Shown: positions 25,181-33,794 of the stretch, one piece after another
Numbering within the stretch: the stretch's first letter is position 1
How the letters are laid out: every line of letters begins with the position of its first letter
Assembly (NCBI RefSeq): GCF_008639165.1
Contig: NZ_CP029197.1
Span: forward strand, 6,824,001 to 6,888,000
DNA from: Streptomyces venezuelae ATCC 10712
GTDB lineage: Bacteria; Actinomycetota; Actinomycetes; Streptomycetales; Streptomycetaceae
Length of the DNA: 64,000 nucleotides
Reading direction: 5' to 3'
Made by a program: the position numbers and the translations under genes
Notes under the pieces: model-generated
The model's input: the letters and a program-made list of their open reading frames with translations, nothing else
What the model was told of the DNA's origin: nothing
Database searches by the model: none

Positions 25181-26722
25181 ATGACCGCGACCGTCCCTCC
25201 AGGAAGACCCACCGGACCCGCCTCCCCCGCCGGACGGGTCGAACTGCCCCCCGGCGCCACTCCCGGCGACCCCCGCTTCGTGAACGAGGACCTGCTCCCC
25301 GTCCCGCTCGCCGGACGCCGCTGGACCACGTACAACTTCGCCGCCCTCTGGGTCGGCATGGCCCACAACATCCCGTCGTGGATGCTCGCTTCCGGTCTCG
25401 TCGCCCTGGGCATGGACTGGAAGCAGGCGGTCCTCACCATCGCCCTCGCGAACGTCGTCGTGCTGTTCCCGATGCTGCTCACCGGGCACGCGGGACCCAA
25501 GTACGGCATCCCCTTCCCCGTGCTCGCCCGCGCCTCCTTCGGGCTGCGCGGCGCGAACCTGCCCGCCCTCGTGCGGGCCGGGGTCGCCTGCGCCTGGTTC
25601 GGCATCCAGACGTGGATCGGCGGCCAGGGCGTCTTCGTCCTGCTCGACAAGGTCTTCGGCGGCGGCTGGGCGGACGTGCCGAGGGTCGGCGGCCAGCCGT
25701 GGACGCTCTGGCTCTGTTTCGTCCTGTTCTGGGCGCTCGAACTCGCCATCATCTACCGGGGGATGGAGGCGCTGCGCCGCTTCGAGAACTGGGCGGCGCC
25801 GTTCGTCATCGTCGGCGCGCTCGTCCTGCTCGGCTGGGTCGCCGCCAAGGCGGGCGGCCTCGGGCCGCTGCTCGACCAGCCGTCGAAGCTCGGCTGGGGC
25901 GCCGACTTCTGGCCGGTCTTCTTCCCCGCCCTCATGGGCATGATCGCCTTCTGGGCGACCCTCAGCCTCAACATCCCGGACTTCACCCGCTTCGGCGCCG
26001 GACAGCGTTCCCAAGTCCTGGGGCAGAGCCTGGGGTTGCCCACCACCATGACCTTGTTCGCGCTCCTCTCGGTGCTGGTCACCTCCGGTTCGCAGGCCGT
26101 GTACGGGGCGCCCGTCTGGGACCCGGTGGCGCTCGCGGCGAAGACGGACAACGTCTTCGGTCTGCTCTTCGCCCTGGTGACGGTGCTCGTGGCGACCCTC
26201 TCGGTGAACATCGCCGCCAACGTCGTCTCCCCGGCGTACGACCTCGCCAACCTCGCCCCGAGACTGATCGACTTCCGTACGGGCGCGCTGATCACCGGCG
26301 TCGTCGGCGTCCTCGTCATGCCGTGGAAGCTGACCGCCACCCCCGAGCTGTACATCTTCACCTGGCTCGGCCTCGTCGGCGGTCTCCTCGGGACGGTCGC
26401 CGGCATCCTCATCGCCGACTACTGGCTCGTCCGCCGCACCGTCCTCGACCTGGCCGGGCTCTACCGGGCCGACGGACCCTACTGGTACCGGCGCGGCTGG
26501 AACCCGGCGGCCGTGCTCGCCTTCGCGGTCGGCGGGGTCCTCGCCGTCGGCGGCTCCCACTCCGCCCCGGGCACCGGCCCCTTCCCCGAGGACGGACTGA
26601 TCCCCGTCCTGAAACCCCTGTCCGACTACGGCTGGGCGGTGGGCCTGGCCGCCGCGCTGCTCCTCTACACGGCCCTCATGAAGCGCGGGGGAGCCGGCCG
26701 GCGGTCCGCTCGATCCAGCTGA
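25181..26722 (+). CDS. NCS1-family nucleobase/hydantoin/allantoin cation symporter
   Basis: Membrane transporter, 513 residues, about 12 hydrophobic segments, of the nucleobase:cation symporter-1 family. Family features: NEDLLPVPLAGRRWTTYNF before helix 1, AALWVGMAHNIPSWMLASG in helix 1, GIPFPVLARASFGLRGANLP, WFGIQTWIGGQ in helix 3, and SLNIPDFTRFGAGQR. ATG 25181 has GAAGG 10 bases upstream. The substrate could be cytosine, uracil, allantoin or a hydantoin; the sequence alone does not settle it. The last 47 bases overlap the convergent protease gene. It probably lies outside the peptide cluster. Confidence 0.93.
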   Translation: MTATVPPGRPTGPASPAGRVELPPGATPGDPRFVNEDLLPVPLAGRRWTTYNFAALWVGMAHNIPSWMLASGLVALGMDWKQAVLTIALANVVVLFPMLLTGHAGPKYGIPFPVLARASFGLRGANLPALVRAGVACAWFGIQTWIGGQGVFVLLDKVFGGGWADVPRVGGQPWTLWLCFVLFWALELAIIYRGMEALRRFENWAAPFVIVGALVLLGWVAAKAGGLGPLLDQPSKLGWGADFWPVFFPALMGMIAFWATLSLNIPDFTRFGAGQRSQVLGQSLGLPTTMTLFALLSVLVTSGSQAVYGAPVWDPVALAAKTDNVFGLLFALVTVLVATLSVNIAANVVSPAYDLANLAPRLIDFRTGALITGVVGVLVMPWKLTATPELYIFTWLGLVGGLLGTVAGILIADYWLVRRTVLDLAGLYRADGPYWYRRGWNPAAVLAFAVGGVLAVGGSHSAPGTGPFPEDGLIPVLKPLSDYGWAVGLAAALLLYTALMKRGGAGRRSARSS

Positions 26723-27488
26723 GGTAGGAGCGCACGCGGGTGTTCACGGCGGGAGTGTCGGTGGCGCACTCCTTGCCGTAGGACACCAGACCGACGACGT
26801 AGGGCCGTCCCCGCAGCGTCCGGACCAGGGGGCCGCCGGAGTCGTACTGACAGGTGTCCCGGCCGGGGGCGTACGTGCAGATCTGGCTGGGCACGACCTG
26901 CGCCATGCCCCGGCTCGCGCAGGCCGAGTTGCTCATGGTGGTGAGCGCCACGGTCCGCAGGACGTCGGAGGTGCGGCCGCCGAACGAGGTCGTGCCCCAG
27001 CCCGGTGCCTCCACCCGGGCGGGCTCGGAGCCGCCGGGGGCGGCGGGGGTGGGCAGGCCGATCGGGCGCACGTCACGGTTGAGGGCGACGGGGGCGGCGA
27101 GCTCGACGAGGGCGATGTCGTTGCGCTGGGTCTCCGGGTCGTACTCCGGGTGCGGGAAGAACCGGGCGGGTGGGGCGAGGACCGCGTGCGGGCTGTCGGA
27201 CCCGGTCGTCAGGTCGTGGTCGCCGAGCAGCACGCCCACGCGCGACGGGCTGCTGTACGAGCCGGTCAGGCAGTGCGCCGCGGTAAGCACGTACCGGTCG
27301 CCGATCAGTGCCCCGCCGCACATGACCCGCCGCTCCAGCACGTCCACGAGGCCCGCCATGAAGGGGTACTGGTGGGGCCGCGCCTCCTGCCCGCCGACGA
27401 CCGCCCCCGCGGGCGGCGCGACCCCGAGGGGGCTCACCGCGAGCACCGCGCCCGCGACCGTCGCCATGAGCCTGTTCGCCCGTCCCAC
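26676..27488 (-). CDS. Secreted trypsin-like serine protease (S1 family)
   Basis: Chymotrypsin-fold protease, 270 residues. A signal peptide (GRANRLMATVAGAVLAVSPL, ending near PPAGA) is followed by an activation-type N-terminus VVGGQEA. Catalytic triad: His in LTAAHC, Asp in NDIAL, Ser in DSGGP. The residue six before the active Ser is Asp (GRDTCQYDSGGP), giving trypsin-like specificity for Arg/Lys; the usual G-D in GDSGGP is Y-D here. GTG 27488 is chosen because GGAGATCAG directly precedes it and the signal peptide then starts properly. The 3' end runs 47 bases antisense into the NCS1 gene. Confidence 0.93.
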   Translation of the reverse strand: MGRANRLMATVAGAVLAVSPLGVAPPAGAVVGGQEARPHQYPFMAGLVDVLERRVMCGGALIGDRYVLTAAHCLTGSYSSPSRVGVLLGDHDLTTGSDSPHAVLAPPARFFPHPEYDPETQRNDIALVELAAPVALNRDVRPIGLPTPAAPGGSEPARVEAPGWGTTSFGGRTSDVLRTVALTTMSNSACASRGMAQVVPSQICTYAPGRDTCQYDSGGPLVRTLRGRPYVVGLVSYGKECATDTPAVNTRVRSYLSWIERTAGRLPRAS

Positions 27489-27642
27489 CTGATCTCCGTA
27501 CTGTCGACGCCGGGTTCCCGGCCGAGGGGTGCGGAGACGTTTCCGCACGTCCTCCCGCGCCGGTCCCGGCCCGCGTGGGCTCAACGACGCCGACGGGATA
27601 CGGTCACCTGACCCCGCGGCCGGACCGGTGACCGACGGGCGA

Positions 27643-28530
27643 TCAGCGGTCGACGTCCGGCGCCCAGCCGGAGACGTACGAGGCCGCCGCCGCGTCCCAG
27701 GCGCCGGCGCCGCCCGGGAACGGCCAGGCCAGGGTGCGGTCGTACCCGCCGATGATCGCGGTCAGGTCGTCGGCGAGACTGCGGCTCAGGTGCGCGATCC
27801 GCGACGCGGCGAGCGGCCCCTCCAGGGCGGCGACCCGCTTCTGATACTCCTCCACGGGACGGGCGGAGAGCCGCGCCACCCACGGGTCGTCCACGACCGC
27901 CCGCGCAAGGATCAGCACCTTGGGGCGCCCGCCCTCCGCGAGCGCCGCCGTCACGCGGTCGTGACCGTCGAGCACGACGGGGGAGTGGAGCCCGCTGATC
28001 CACCAGGCGAACACCGGCGGCAGCACACCCTCCCGGTACTGCCGGCGGTACGCCTTCACCCGCGGCGCCTCAGGGACCGACAGCGCCCGCAGCGGCAGCA
28101 GATCCCGCGCGTCCTCCACCGGATCCCCGTATCCGAACCAGGTCAGATGCCCCCGGTCCGGGTCGTGGGCCAGGAGTGTGGGCCAGTTGACGGCCTTGAA
28201 CCACCGGTGGACGTCCGGGAGCAGCAGCCAGTCGCCCGCGTGGAGCGGCCCCTCGGCGGCCCCGCGCAGCTCCGCCTCCGCGTGCGCGGCCCAGCGCTTC
28301 CACCACTCCGCCTCTCCCGGCTCCGCGAACTCCGCGACCGCACGCGCCCGTTCGGCCCGGAGCGGGGCGAGCGGGGAGACGTACCGGCCGGTGCGCGCGT
28401 AGTGCAGGCCACAGTGGGTGGCCCGCTGCCGGGCGAAGAGCACGGGGGCGTGACCCTGCATCAGGACCAGCCGCCGCCCGTCGGCGCACTCCATCCGCAA
28501 CCCCGGCTTCACCGGCCCCTCGACACGCAT
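27643..28530 (-). CDS. Conserved hypothetical protein
   Basis: Soluble protein of 295 residues, not assigned to a known family. It is Trp-rich (WWKRWAAH, WFKAVNW, WWISGLHSP) and acidic, with a segment VVLDGHDRVTAAL that loosely recalls the ligand loop of ParB/sulfiredoxin-like folds; this is not enough to claim one. There is no signal peptide or membrane segment. A TAGGGT box six bases before ATG 28530, with no ribosome site, suggests leaderless transcription. It follows the lipoate ligase gene on the same strand after 38 bases but probably has its own promoter. Confidence 0.8.
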   Translation of the reverse strand: MRVEGPVKPGLRMECADGRRLVLMQGHAPVLFARQRATHCGLHYARTGRYVSPLAPLRAERARAVAEFAEPGEAEWWKRWAAHAEAELRGAAEGPLHAGDWLLLPDVHRWFKAVNWPTLLAHDPDRGHLTWFGYGDPVEDARDLLPLRALSVPEAPRVKAYRRQYREGVLPPVFAWWISGLHSPVVLDGHDRVTAALAEGGRPKVLILARAVVDDPWVARLSARPVEEYQKRVAALEGPLAASRIAHLSRSLADDLTAIIGGYDRTLAWPFPGGAGAWDAAAASYVSGWAPDVDR

Positions 28531-28536
28531 GGGGCA

Positions 28537-28542
28537 ACCCTA
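28537..28542 (-). promoter_or_regulatory. -10 box (TAGGGT) of a leaderless start
   Basis: TAGGGT on the minus strand ends six bases before ATG 28530 and no Shine-Dalgarno sequence intervenes. The spacing matches seven other genes in this window. Confidence 0.5.
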
Positions 28543-28568
28543 GCCAGCCCCTGGCCCCCGGGCGCCGG

Positions 28569-29636
28569 CTACGGCACCCGCGCAGTCCACTCCGCCGTGC
28601 CGAACTTCGACACCGCCAGCTGCTTCGCCCGCGTCAGCTCGTCCTCCGTGAGATGGCCCTCGGACAGGCCGTACCGGCCCCGGAAGGAGGCGATCATCCG
28701 CTCGATCACCGTCTCGCGCGGCAGGCCCGTCTGCCGCCGCAGCGGGTCCACCCGCTTCTTCGCGCTCTTCGTGCCCTTGTCGGACAGCTTCTCGCGGCCG
28801 ATCCGCAGCACCTCCGTCATCTTGTCCGCGTCGATGTCGTACGCCATCGTCACGTGGTGCAGCACCGCCCCGGCGCCCGTCACGATCCGCTTCTGCGCCG
28901 CGCCCGCGATCTTCCCGGCGTCGGTGGCGATGTCGTTGAGCGGCTGGTACCAGGCCCGGACGCCCATGTCGCCGAGGGCGCCGAGCACCCAGTCGTCGAG
29001 ATAGGCGTAGCTGTCGGTGAACGACAGGCCCTGCACGAGGGCGTCGGGCACGGAGAGCGAGTACGTGATCGTGTTGCCCGGTTCGATGAACATCGCCCCG
29101 CCGCCGCTGATCCGCCGCACCACCTGGATGCCGTGCCGCTCCGCCGCCTCCGCGTCGACCTCGTTGCGCAGGGACTGGAAGCTGCCGATGACCACGGCGG
29201 GGGCGCCCCACTCCCAGACCCGCAGGGTCGGCGGCCGGCGGCCGGCGGCGACCTCGGCCGTGACGACCTCGTCGAGCGCCATGTGCAGGGCGGGGGACTG
29301 CGGCGGCTCGTGGATCAGCTGCCAGTCGTAGTCGGTCCAGTCGGTGGCGTGGGCGAGCGCCCGGCGGACCGCGACCCCGACGCCCTCCGCGGTCAGGCCG
29401 AACATCCGAGTGCCCGGCGGCAGCGCCGCGTCGATCCGCGCCGCGAGCCCGGCGGCGTCCGTGTCGACGGGCGCGCCTTCCAGGGCGCGGTCGATCGCCA
29501 GGATCGCCTCGTCCGGCTCCAGGAAGAAGTCGCCCGCGACCCGGACGTTCCGCAGGACCCCGTCCTCCGCGTCGAGGTCGACGACCACGAGCTTTCCGCC
29601 CGGGACCTTGTACTCACCGTGGTACGCGCCGTGCAC
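28569..29636 (-). CDS. Lipoate-protein ligase A family protein
   Basis: Biotin/lipoate A/B ligase-fold enzyme, 355 residues. The N-terminal 90 residues (HGAYHGEYKVPGGKLVVVDL) match the small accessory (LplA C-terminal-like) domain placed in front. The catalytic domain follows from about 115, with RRISGGGAMFIEPGNTITYS and the lipoyl-AMP lysine in DAGKIAGAAQKR. Expected role: activation of lipoate or octanoate and transfer to lipoyl domains. The start is GTG 29636, preceded by GGGAGGG; the longer upstream frame is antisense to the IMPase gene. The gene is divergent from the phosphatase at 29749. Confidence 0.92.
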   Translation of the reverse strand: MHGAYHGEYKVPGGKLVVVDLDAEDGVLRNVRVAGDFFLEPDEAILAIDRALEGAPVDTDAAGLAARIDAALPPGTRMFGLTAEGVGVAVRRALAHATDWTDYDWQLIHEPPQSPALHMALDEVVTAEVAAGRRPPTLRVWEWGAPAVVIGSFQSLRNEVDAEAAERHGIQVVRRISGGGAMFIEPGNTITYSLSVPDALVQGLSFTDSYAYLDDWVLGALGDMGVRAWYQPLNDIATDAGKIAGAAQKRIVTGAGAVLHHVTMAYDIDADKMTEVLRIGREKLSDKGTKSAKKRVDPLRRQTGLPRETVIERMIASFRGRYGLSEGHLTEDELTRAKQLAVSKFGTAEWTARVP

Positions 29637-29748
29637 GGAACCCTCCCTGCATGTAAGGGGTGAACTCGGCCAAAGGGTACTCCCCGGGGAAACGGACGGT
29701 GACGAAAGCGAAGGTCCGGTTGTCAGCCCCGCGTGCTTAGCTGGACAC

Positions 29749-30585
29749 ATGAGCGAAGAGTTCCTTGAGCACGTCCTCGGCGGCCGTACGACCGAGGTGG
29801 AGGAGGCGGTCCGCAAGGCGGCGGCCGTCGAGATCATGCCGCGCTTCCGGCAGCTCGCCGCCGACGACATCGTCGAGAAGAACGGCCCGCACGACCTGGT
29901 CACCGTCGCCGACCGGGCCGCCGAGGCCCACCTCACGGCCTCCCTGACCGCGCTGCTGCCCGGTTCGGTGGTCGTCGGGGAGGAGGCCGTCCACGCCGAC
30001 CCCGCCGTGTACGACGCGCTGCGCGGCGACGCGCCCGTCTGGATCGTCGACCCCGTCGACGGCACCCGCCAGTTCGTCCACGGCGACCCCGCCTTCTGCA
30101 CCCTCGTCGCCCTCGCCCGGCACGGCGAGCTGCTCGCCTCCTGGACGTTCGCGCCCGCGCTCGACGCGTTCGCCACCGCGGTCCGCGGCCGCGGCGCCAC
30201 GCTCAACGGCCTTCCCCTGCGCTCCGGTTCACCCGCCGCGGGCGCGCCGATCGAGGTCGCCACCTCCCACCCCGACTACACCACCCCGGACCAGAAGGCC
30301 GCCCTGCTCGGCCTGGTCACCGAGGGGGTGAACCCCAGGCCGTGCGGCTCCGCCGGCCTGGAGTACCTGGCCGTCGCGCGCGGCACCCTCGACGCCACCG
30401 CCTTCTCCTGGGAGTACGCCTGGGACCACGCCGCCGGACTGCTCCTGGTCACCGAGGCGGGCGGCGCGCACACGACCCTCGCGGGCGAGCCCTTCCGCAT
30501 CACCGGGGGGAACGCGCTGCCGTTCACGGCGGCCCGGGACGCGGCGACCGCCGAACGCGTCCGCGGCCTCCTCGGGGGACGGTGA
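29749..30585 (+). CDS. Inositol monophosphatase-family phosphatase (possible HisN-type)
   Basis: Mg-dependent phosphatase of the IMPase/FBPase fold, 278 residues. Metal-site motifs: GEEA (residues 78-81), WIVDPVDGTRQFVHG, and WDHAAG near the C-terminus. The family hydrolyses inositol phosphate, histidinol phosphate or fructose-1,6-bisphosphate; the substrate is not decidable here. ATG 29749 lies 49 bases after the run GTGACGAAAGCGAAGG and has a TTAGCT sequence ending six bases before it, so it may be leaderless. It is divergent from the lipoate ligase gene with 112 bases between. Confidence 0.9.
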   Translation: MSEEFLEHVLGGRTTEVEEAVRKAAAVEIMPRFRQLAADDIVEKNGPHDLVTVADRAAEAHLTASLTALLPGSVVVGEEAVHADPAVYDALRGDAPVWIVDPVDGTRQFVHGDPAFCTLVALARHGELLASWTFAPALDAFATAVRGRGATLNGLPLRSGSPAAGAPIEVATSHPDYTTPDQKAALLGLVTEGVNPRPCGSAGLEYLAVARGTLDATAFSWEYAWDHAAGLLLVTEAGGAHTTLAGEPFRITGGNALPFTAARDAATAERVRGLLGGR

Positions 30586-30721
30586 CGGCAGTGCCCCGGG
30601 GCCGCCTCGGCGGGCACGCCGGCCCGGCCCCGTCACGGCGCCCGGCCCGCACCCCGGGCGGCGACCGCCCCGGCCTATCCTGGGAGCCTTGGCCATCGGC
30701 TGACGACGAAGGAGTCCGAAG

Positions 30722-32149
30722 GTGTCGAAGGTGACGTCCATGCTCGATGCCGTCGTCGTGGGCGCGGGGCCCAACGGACTGACCGCCGCCGTCGAACTGG
30801 CCCGCCGCGGCCTCTCCGTGGCCGTCTTCGAGGCGAAGCCGACCGTCGGCGGGGGCGCCAGGACCCAGGAGCTCACCCTCCCCGGCTTCCGCCACGACCC
30901 CTGCTCGGCCGTGCACCCCCTAGGCGCGGGTTCGCCGGTCTTCGGGACGATGCCGCTGAAGCGGTACGGACTCGAGTGGCTCCACCCCGAACTGCCCATG
31001 GCCCACCCCTGGGACGACGGCACCGCCGCGGTCCTCGCCCGTTCCGTCGCCGAGACCGCCGCCTCCTTCGGGCCGCGCGACGCGGGGACGTACCGCAGAC
31101 TCGTCGCCCCGTTCGCCGGCAAGTGGGACACCCTGGCGCGGGACTTCATGCAGCTGCCGCTCACCGCGCTGCCCCGCGACCCGGTCACCCTCGCGCGCTT
31201 CGGGCTCACCGGCCTCCCGCCGTCCACCTGGCTCATGCGGAGGTTCCAGGACGAGAAGGCCCGCGCCCTGTTCGCCGGACTCGTCGGCCATGTCATCGCG
31301 CCGCTCGGCGGCTTCGCCACCGGAGCCGTCGGCCTGGTCTTCGCGCTCGCCGCCCACGCCGTCGGCTGGCCGCTGCCCCGGGGCGGCTCGCAGTCCCTCT
31401 CCGACGCCCTCACCGCGTACCTCAAGGACCTCGGCGGCGCCGTCCACACCGACTTCGAGGTCAAGCGCCTCGACGACCTGCCGCCCGCCCGCGCCTACGT
31501 CTTCGACACCTCGCCCACCGCCCTGGCCCGGATCGCCGGCTTCGGCGCCCACTACGACCACTACCGGTACGGCGCGAGCGTCTTCAAGATCGACTACGCG
31601 CTCGACGGCCCCGTCCCGTGGACCGCCGAGGCCGCCCGCCGCGCCGGGACGGTCCAGATCGGCCCCACCGCCCGCGACATCGACACCGCCCTGCGCCAGG
31701 CCTCCTCCGGCACCGCGCCCGGCGCGCCCTTCCTCATCACCGCCCAGCCCAGCCTCGTCGACCCCTCCCGCGCCCCCGACGGCAAGCACGTGTTCTGGGC
31801 GTACGGCCATGTGCCCAACGGCTGGCGCGGCGACCTCACCGACGCGATGGAGCGCCAGATCGAGCGCTTCGCCCCCGGCTTCCGCGACCGCGTCCTCGCC
31901 CGCGCCACCGCAGGACCGCCCGAACTCGCCGCCCACAACGCCAACTACGTCGGCGGCGACATCGCGTGCGGCGCCGCCCGCGGCCTCCAGCTCCTGCTGC
32001 GCCCCACCCTGTCGCTGCGGCCGTACGCCACCCCGCACCCCGCGGTCTTCCTCTGCTCCTCCGCCACCCCGCCCGGCCCCGGCGTGCACGGCATGTCCGG
32101 CCACAACGCGGCGAAGGCGGTCTGGCGCCGTCTGCGCGCCTCCGGCTGA
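30722..32149 (+). CDS. FAD-dependent oxidoreductase, phytoene-desaturase-like
   Basis: Flavoprotein of 475 residues with an N-terminal Rossmann motif VVVGAGPNGLTAAVELARRG and E-A-K-P-T-V-G-G-G-A ribose-binding segment. The C-terminal FAD contact VHGMSGHNAAKAVW is also present. The length and layout fit the NAD(P)/FAD-dependent oxidoreductases related to phytoene dehydrogenase and pyridine nucleotide-disulphide oxidoreductase domain 2. GTG 30722 has GAAGGAGTCCGAAG before it; ATG 30740 is an alternative. No carotenoid genes are nearby, so the substrate is unknown. Confidence 0.88.
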   Translation: MSKVTSMLDAVVVGAGPNGLTAAVELARRGLSVAVFEAKPTVGGGARTQELTLPGFRHDPCSAVHPLGAGSPVFGTMPLKRYGLEWLHPELPMAHPWDDGTAAVLARSVAETAASFGPRDAGTYRRLVAPFAGKWDTLARDFMQLPLTALPRDPVTLARFGLTGLPPSTWLMRRFQDEKARALFAGLVGHVIAPLGGFATGAVGLVFALAAHAVGWPLPRGGSQSLSDALTAYLKDLGGAVHTDFEVKRLDDLPPARAYVFDTSPTALARIAGFGAHYDHYRYGASVFKIDYALDGPVPWTAEAARRAGTVQIGPTARDIDTALRQASSGTAPGAPFLITAQPSLVDPSRAPDGKHVFWAYGHVPNGWRGDLTDAMERQIERFAPGFRDRVLARATAGPPELAAHNANYVGGDIACGAARGLQLLLRPTLSLRPYATPHPAVFLCSSATPPGPGVHGMSGHNAAKAVWRRLRASG

Positions 32150-32154
32150 AAAAT

Positions 32155-32160
32155 TAGACT
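32155..32160 (+). promoter_or_regulatory. -10 box (TAGACT) of a leaderless start
   Basis: TAGACT ends seven bases before ATG 32168, in an AT-rich spot (AAAAATTAGACT) directly after the oxidoreductase stop. No ribosome site is present. Confidence 0.55.
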
Positions 32161-32167
32161 GCCTCTC

Positions 32168-32788
32168 ATGGCGAAGTACTTCGACGTGCACCCCGACAAC
32201 CCCCAGCCGCGCACCATCGGCACGGTGGCCGACAGCATCCGGAACGGGGCGCTCGTCGCGTACCCGACCGACTCCTGCTACGCGCTGGGCACCCGACTCG
32301 GCAGCCGGGACGGCATCAGCCGCATCCGGACCATCCGCGACCTCGACGACCGGCACCACTTCACGCTCATGTGCCAGAACTTCGCCCAGCTGGGCCAGCT
32401 CGTGCACATCGACAACGACGTCTTCCGCGCGGTCAAGGCCGCCACCCCCGGCGCGTACACCTTCATCCTGCCCGCGACCAAGGAAGTGCCGCGGCAGCTC
32501 CTGCACCCCAAGAAGAAGACGGTCGGCGTCCGCATCCCCGACCACGTCGTCACCCAGGCGCTCCTCGCCGACCTCGGCGAACCGCTGCTCTCCAGCACCC
32601 TGCTGCTGCCCGACGAGACGGAGCCGCTGACCCAGGGCTGGGAGATCAAGGAACGCCTCGACCACCAGGTCGACGCGGTGCTCGACTCCGGCGACTGCGG
32701 CACCGAACCCACCACGGTCGTCGACTTCTCCAGCGGCGAGCCCGAGATCCTGCGCCGAGGGGCGGGCGACACCACCCGCTTCGAGTAG
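32168..32788 (+). CDS. Sua5/YciO/YrdC-family protein
   Basis: 206 residues, a single YrdC-like domain with the basic RNA/ATP-binding features of the family: YPTDSCYALG, KRT-equivalent region near RTIRDLDDRHHFTLMC, PGAYTFILPATKEVPR, and VGVRIPDH. The length and the TDSCYALG motif are closer to the YciO branch than to the threonylcarbamoyl-AMP synthase proper. The role in t6A tRNA modification is therefore probable but not certain. Start ATG 32168 fits the leaderless pattern. A hairpin follows the stop. Confidence 0.88.
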   Translation: MAKYFDVHPDNPQPRTIGTVADSIRNGALVAYPTDSCYALGTRLGSRDGISRIRTIRDLDDRHHFTLMCQNFAQLGQLVHIDNDVFRAVKAATPGAYTFILPATKEVPRQLLHPKKKTVGVRIPDHVVTQALLADLGEPLLSSTLLLPDETEPLTQGWEIKERLDHQVDAVLDSGDCGTEPTTVVDFSSGEPEILRRGAGDTTRFE

Positions 32789-32796
32789 CCCGCACG

Positions 32797-32817
32797 CCCC
32801 GCCCCCGGCGGGGCGGG
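32797..32817 (+). terminator. GC hairpin after the YciO-type gene
   Basis: CCCCGCC pairs with GGCGGGG (or CCCGCCCC with GGGGCGGG) nine bases after the stop at 32788. No T run follows. Confidence 0.45.
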
Positions 32818-32913
32818 CCACCGGTCGGCGATCGGCCCTTACGACCGGACCACGATCACCGTACGGTCGGACGGCACCCAGCCGCCCGTGAGACCGACGG
32901 AGGACCGAGCCAC

Positions 32914-33681
32914 GTGATCGTCATCGCCCATGTCAGCGACATCCATGTCGACGGGGAACCGCGCAGCGTCGACCGCACCCGCGCCGTCCTGCGGTACCTG
33001 GAGGAGCTGCCGTACGACCTGGCGGCGGTCCTCGTCACCGGAGACATCGCCGACCACGGCAGCCCGGACGAGTACGCAGTCGTACGGGAGCTCCTCAGCT
33101 CCCGGCACCCGCTGCTCGTCTGCCCCGGGAACCACGACGACCGGGCCGCCTTCCGGGCCGGCCTCCTCGACCCGGCCACCGGGGACGACGACCGCCCCGG
33201 CGCCCCCGTCAACCAGCTGCTCCGGGGCGAGGGCTTCGTCGTCGCCCTCTGCGACTCCTCCGTCCCCGGCAAGGACGAGGGCTTCCTCGAGGACGAGACC
33301 CTGGAGTGGCTGGACGGCGTCCTCACCGGCACCCCGCACGAGGTACCCGTGCTCGTCGCCTTCCACCACCCGCCCGTCCCGCTGCACACCCCGTACGTGG
33401 ACGCGGTCCGGCAGTTCGGCGAGGAGCGGCTCGCCGCGCTCGCCGACCGCCACCCCCACCTCGCCGCCTTCCTCGCCGGCCACGCCCACACCGCCGCCGC
33501 CACGACCTTCGCGGGCCGCCCGCTGCTCGTCGCACCCGGGGTCGTCTCGGCGATCCGCCTCCCCTGGGAGCGCCCGGACACCCACCCGCACGTCCACCTC
33601 GACCTGCCGCCCGCGCTCGCCTTCCACGTCCTCGACGAGGACGGCCGGCTCACCACCCACTACCGGACCGTGCCGGTCTGA
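32914..33681 (+). CDS. Calcineurin-like metallophosphoesterase (CpdA/class III cyclic nucleotide phosphodiesterase-like)
   Basis: Binuclear-metal phosphoesterase, 255 residues. The full motif set is present: DIHVDG (D-x-H), GDIADHG (G-D-x-x-D), GNHDD, HHPP and GHAHT. This matches the CpdA/Icc group, some members of which cleave 3',5'-cAMP. GTG 32914 follows GGAGG by nine bases and the protein then begins VIVIAHVSDIH, as in relatives. There is no signal peptide, so it is cytoplasmic. It is followed by a strong hairpin and then the Ada-AlkA gene. Confidence 0.92.
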   Translation: MIVIAHVSDIHVDGEPRSVDRTRAVLRYLEELPYDLAAVLVTGDIADHGSPDEYAVVRELLSSRHPLLVCPGNHDDRAAFRAGLLDPATGDDDRPGAPVNQLLRGEGFVVALCDSSVPGKDEGFLEDETLEWLDGVLTGTPHEVPVLVAFHHPPVPLHTPYVDAVRQFGEERLAALADRHPHLAAFLAGHAHTAAATTFAGRPLLVAPGVVSAIRLPWERPDTHPHVHLDLPPALAFHVLDEDGRLTTHYRTVPV

Positions 33682-33719
33682 CGGCGGGACGCCCACGACG
33701 GCACCCGACGGGCAGGACC

Positions 33720-33754
33720 CGACATGGACGTCGGCGGACGTCCATGTCGTTTTC
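33720..33754 (+). terminator. 13-bp perfect hairpin with T run between phosphoesterase and Ada-AlkA genes
   Basis: CGACATGGACGTC pairs exactly with GACGTCCATGTCG around a GGCG loop and is followed by TTTTCTC. It starts 39 bases after the phosphoesterase stop and has the form of an intrinsic terminator. As a symmetric site 40 bases before ATG 33795 it could also be a protein-binding site, but the T run favours termination. Confidence 0.7.
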
Positions 33755-33794
33755 TCGCCAGCCCGGGCGCCCCTCCGTGCCCGATCCTGGACTC

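Noticed and set aside
33720..33754. Ada operator
   Set aside because: The symmetric 13-bp arms fit an intrinsic terminator better because a T run follows and the distance to the phosphoesterase stop is short. It is kept as a terminator.
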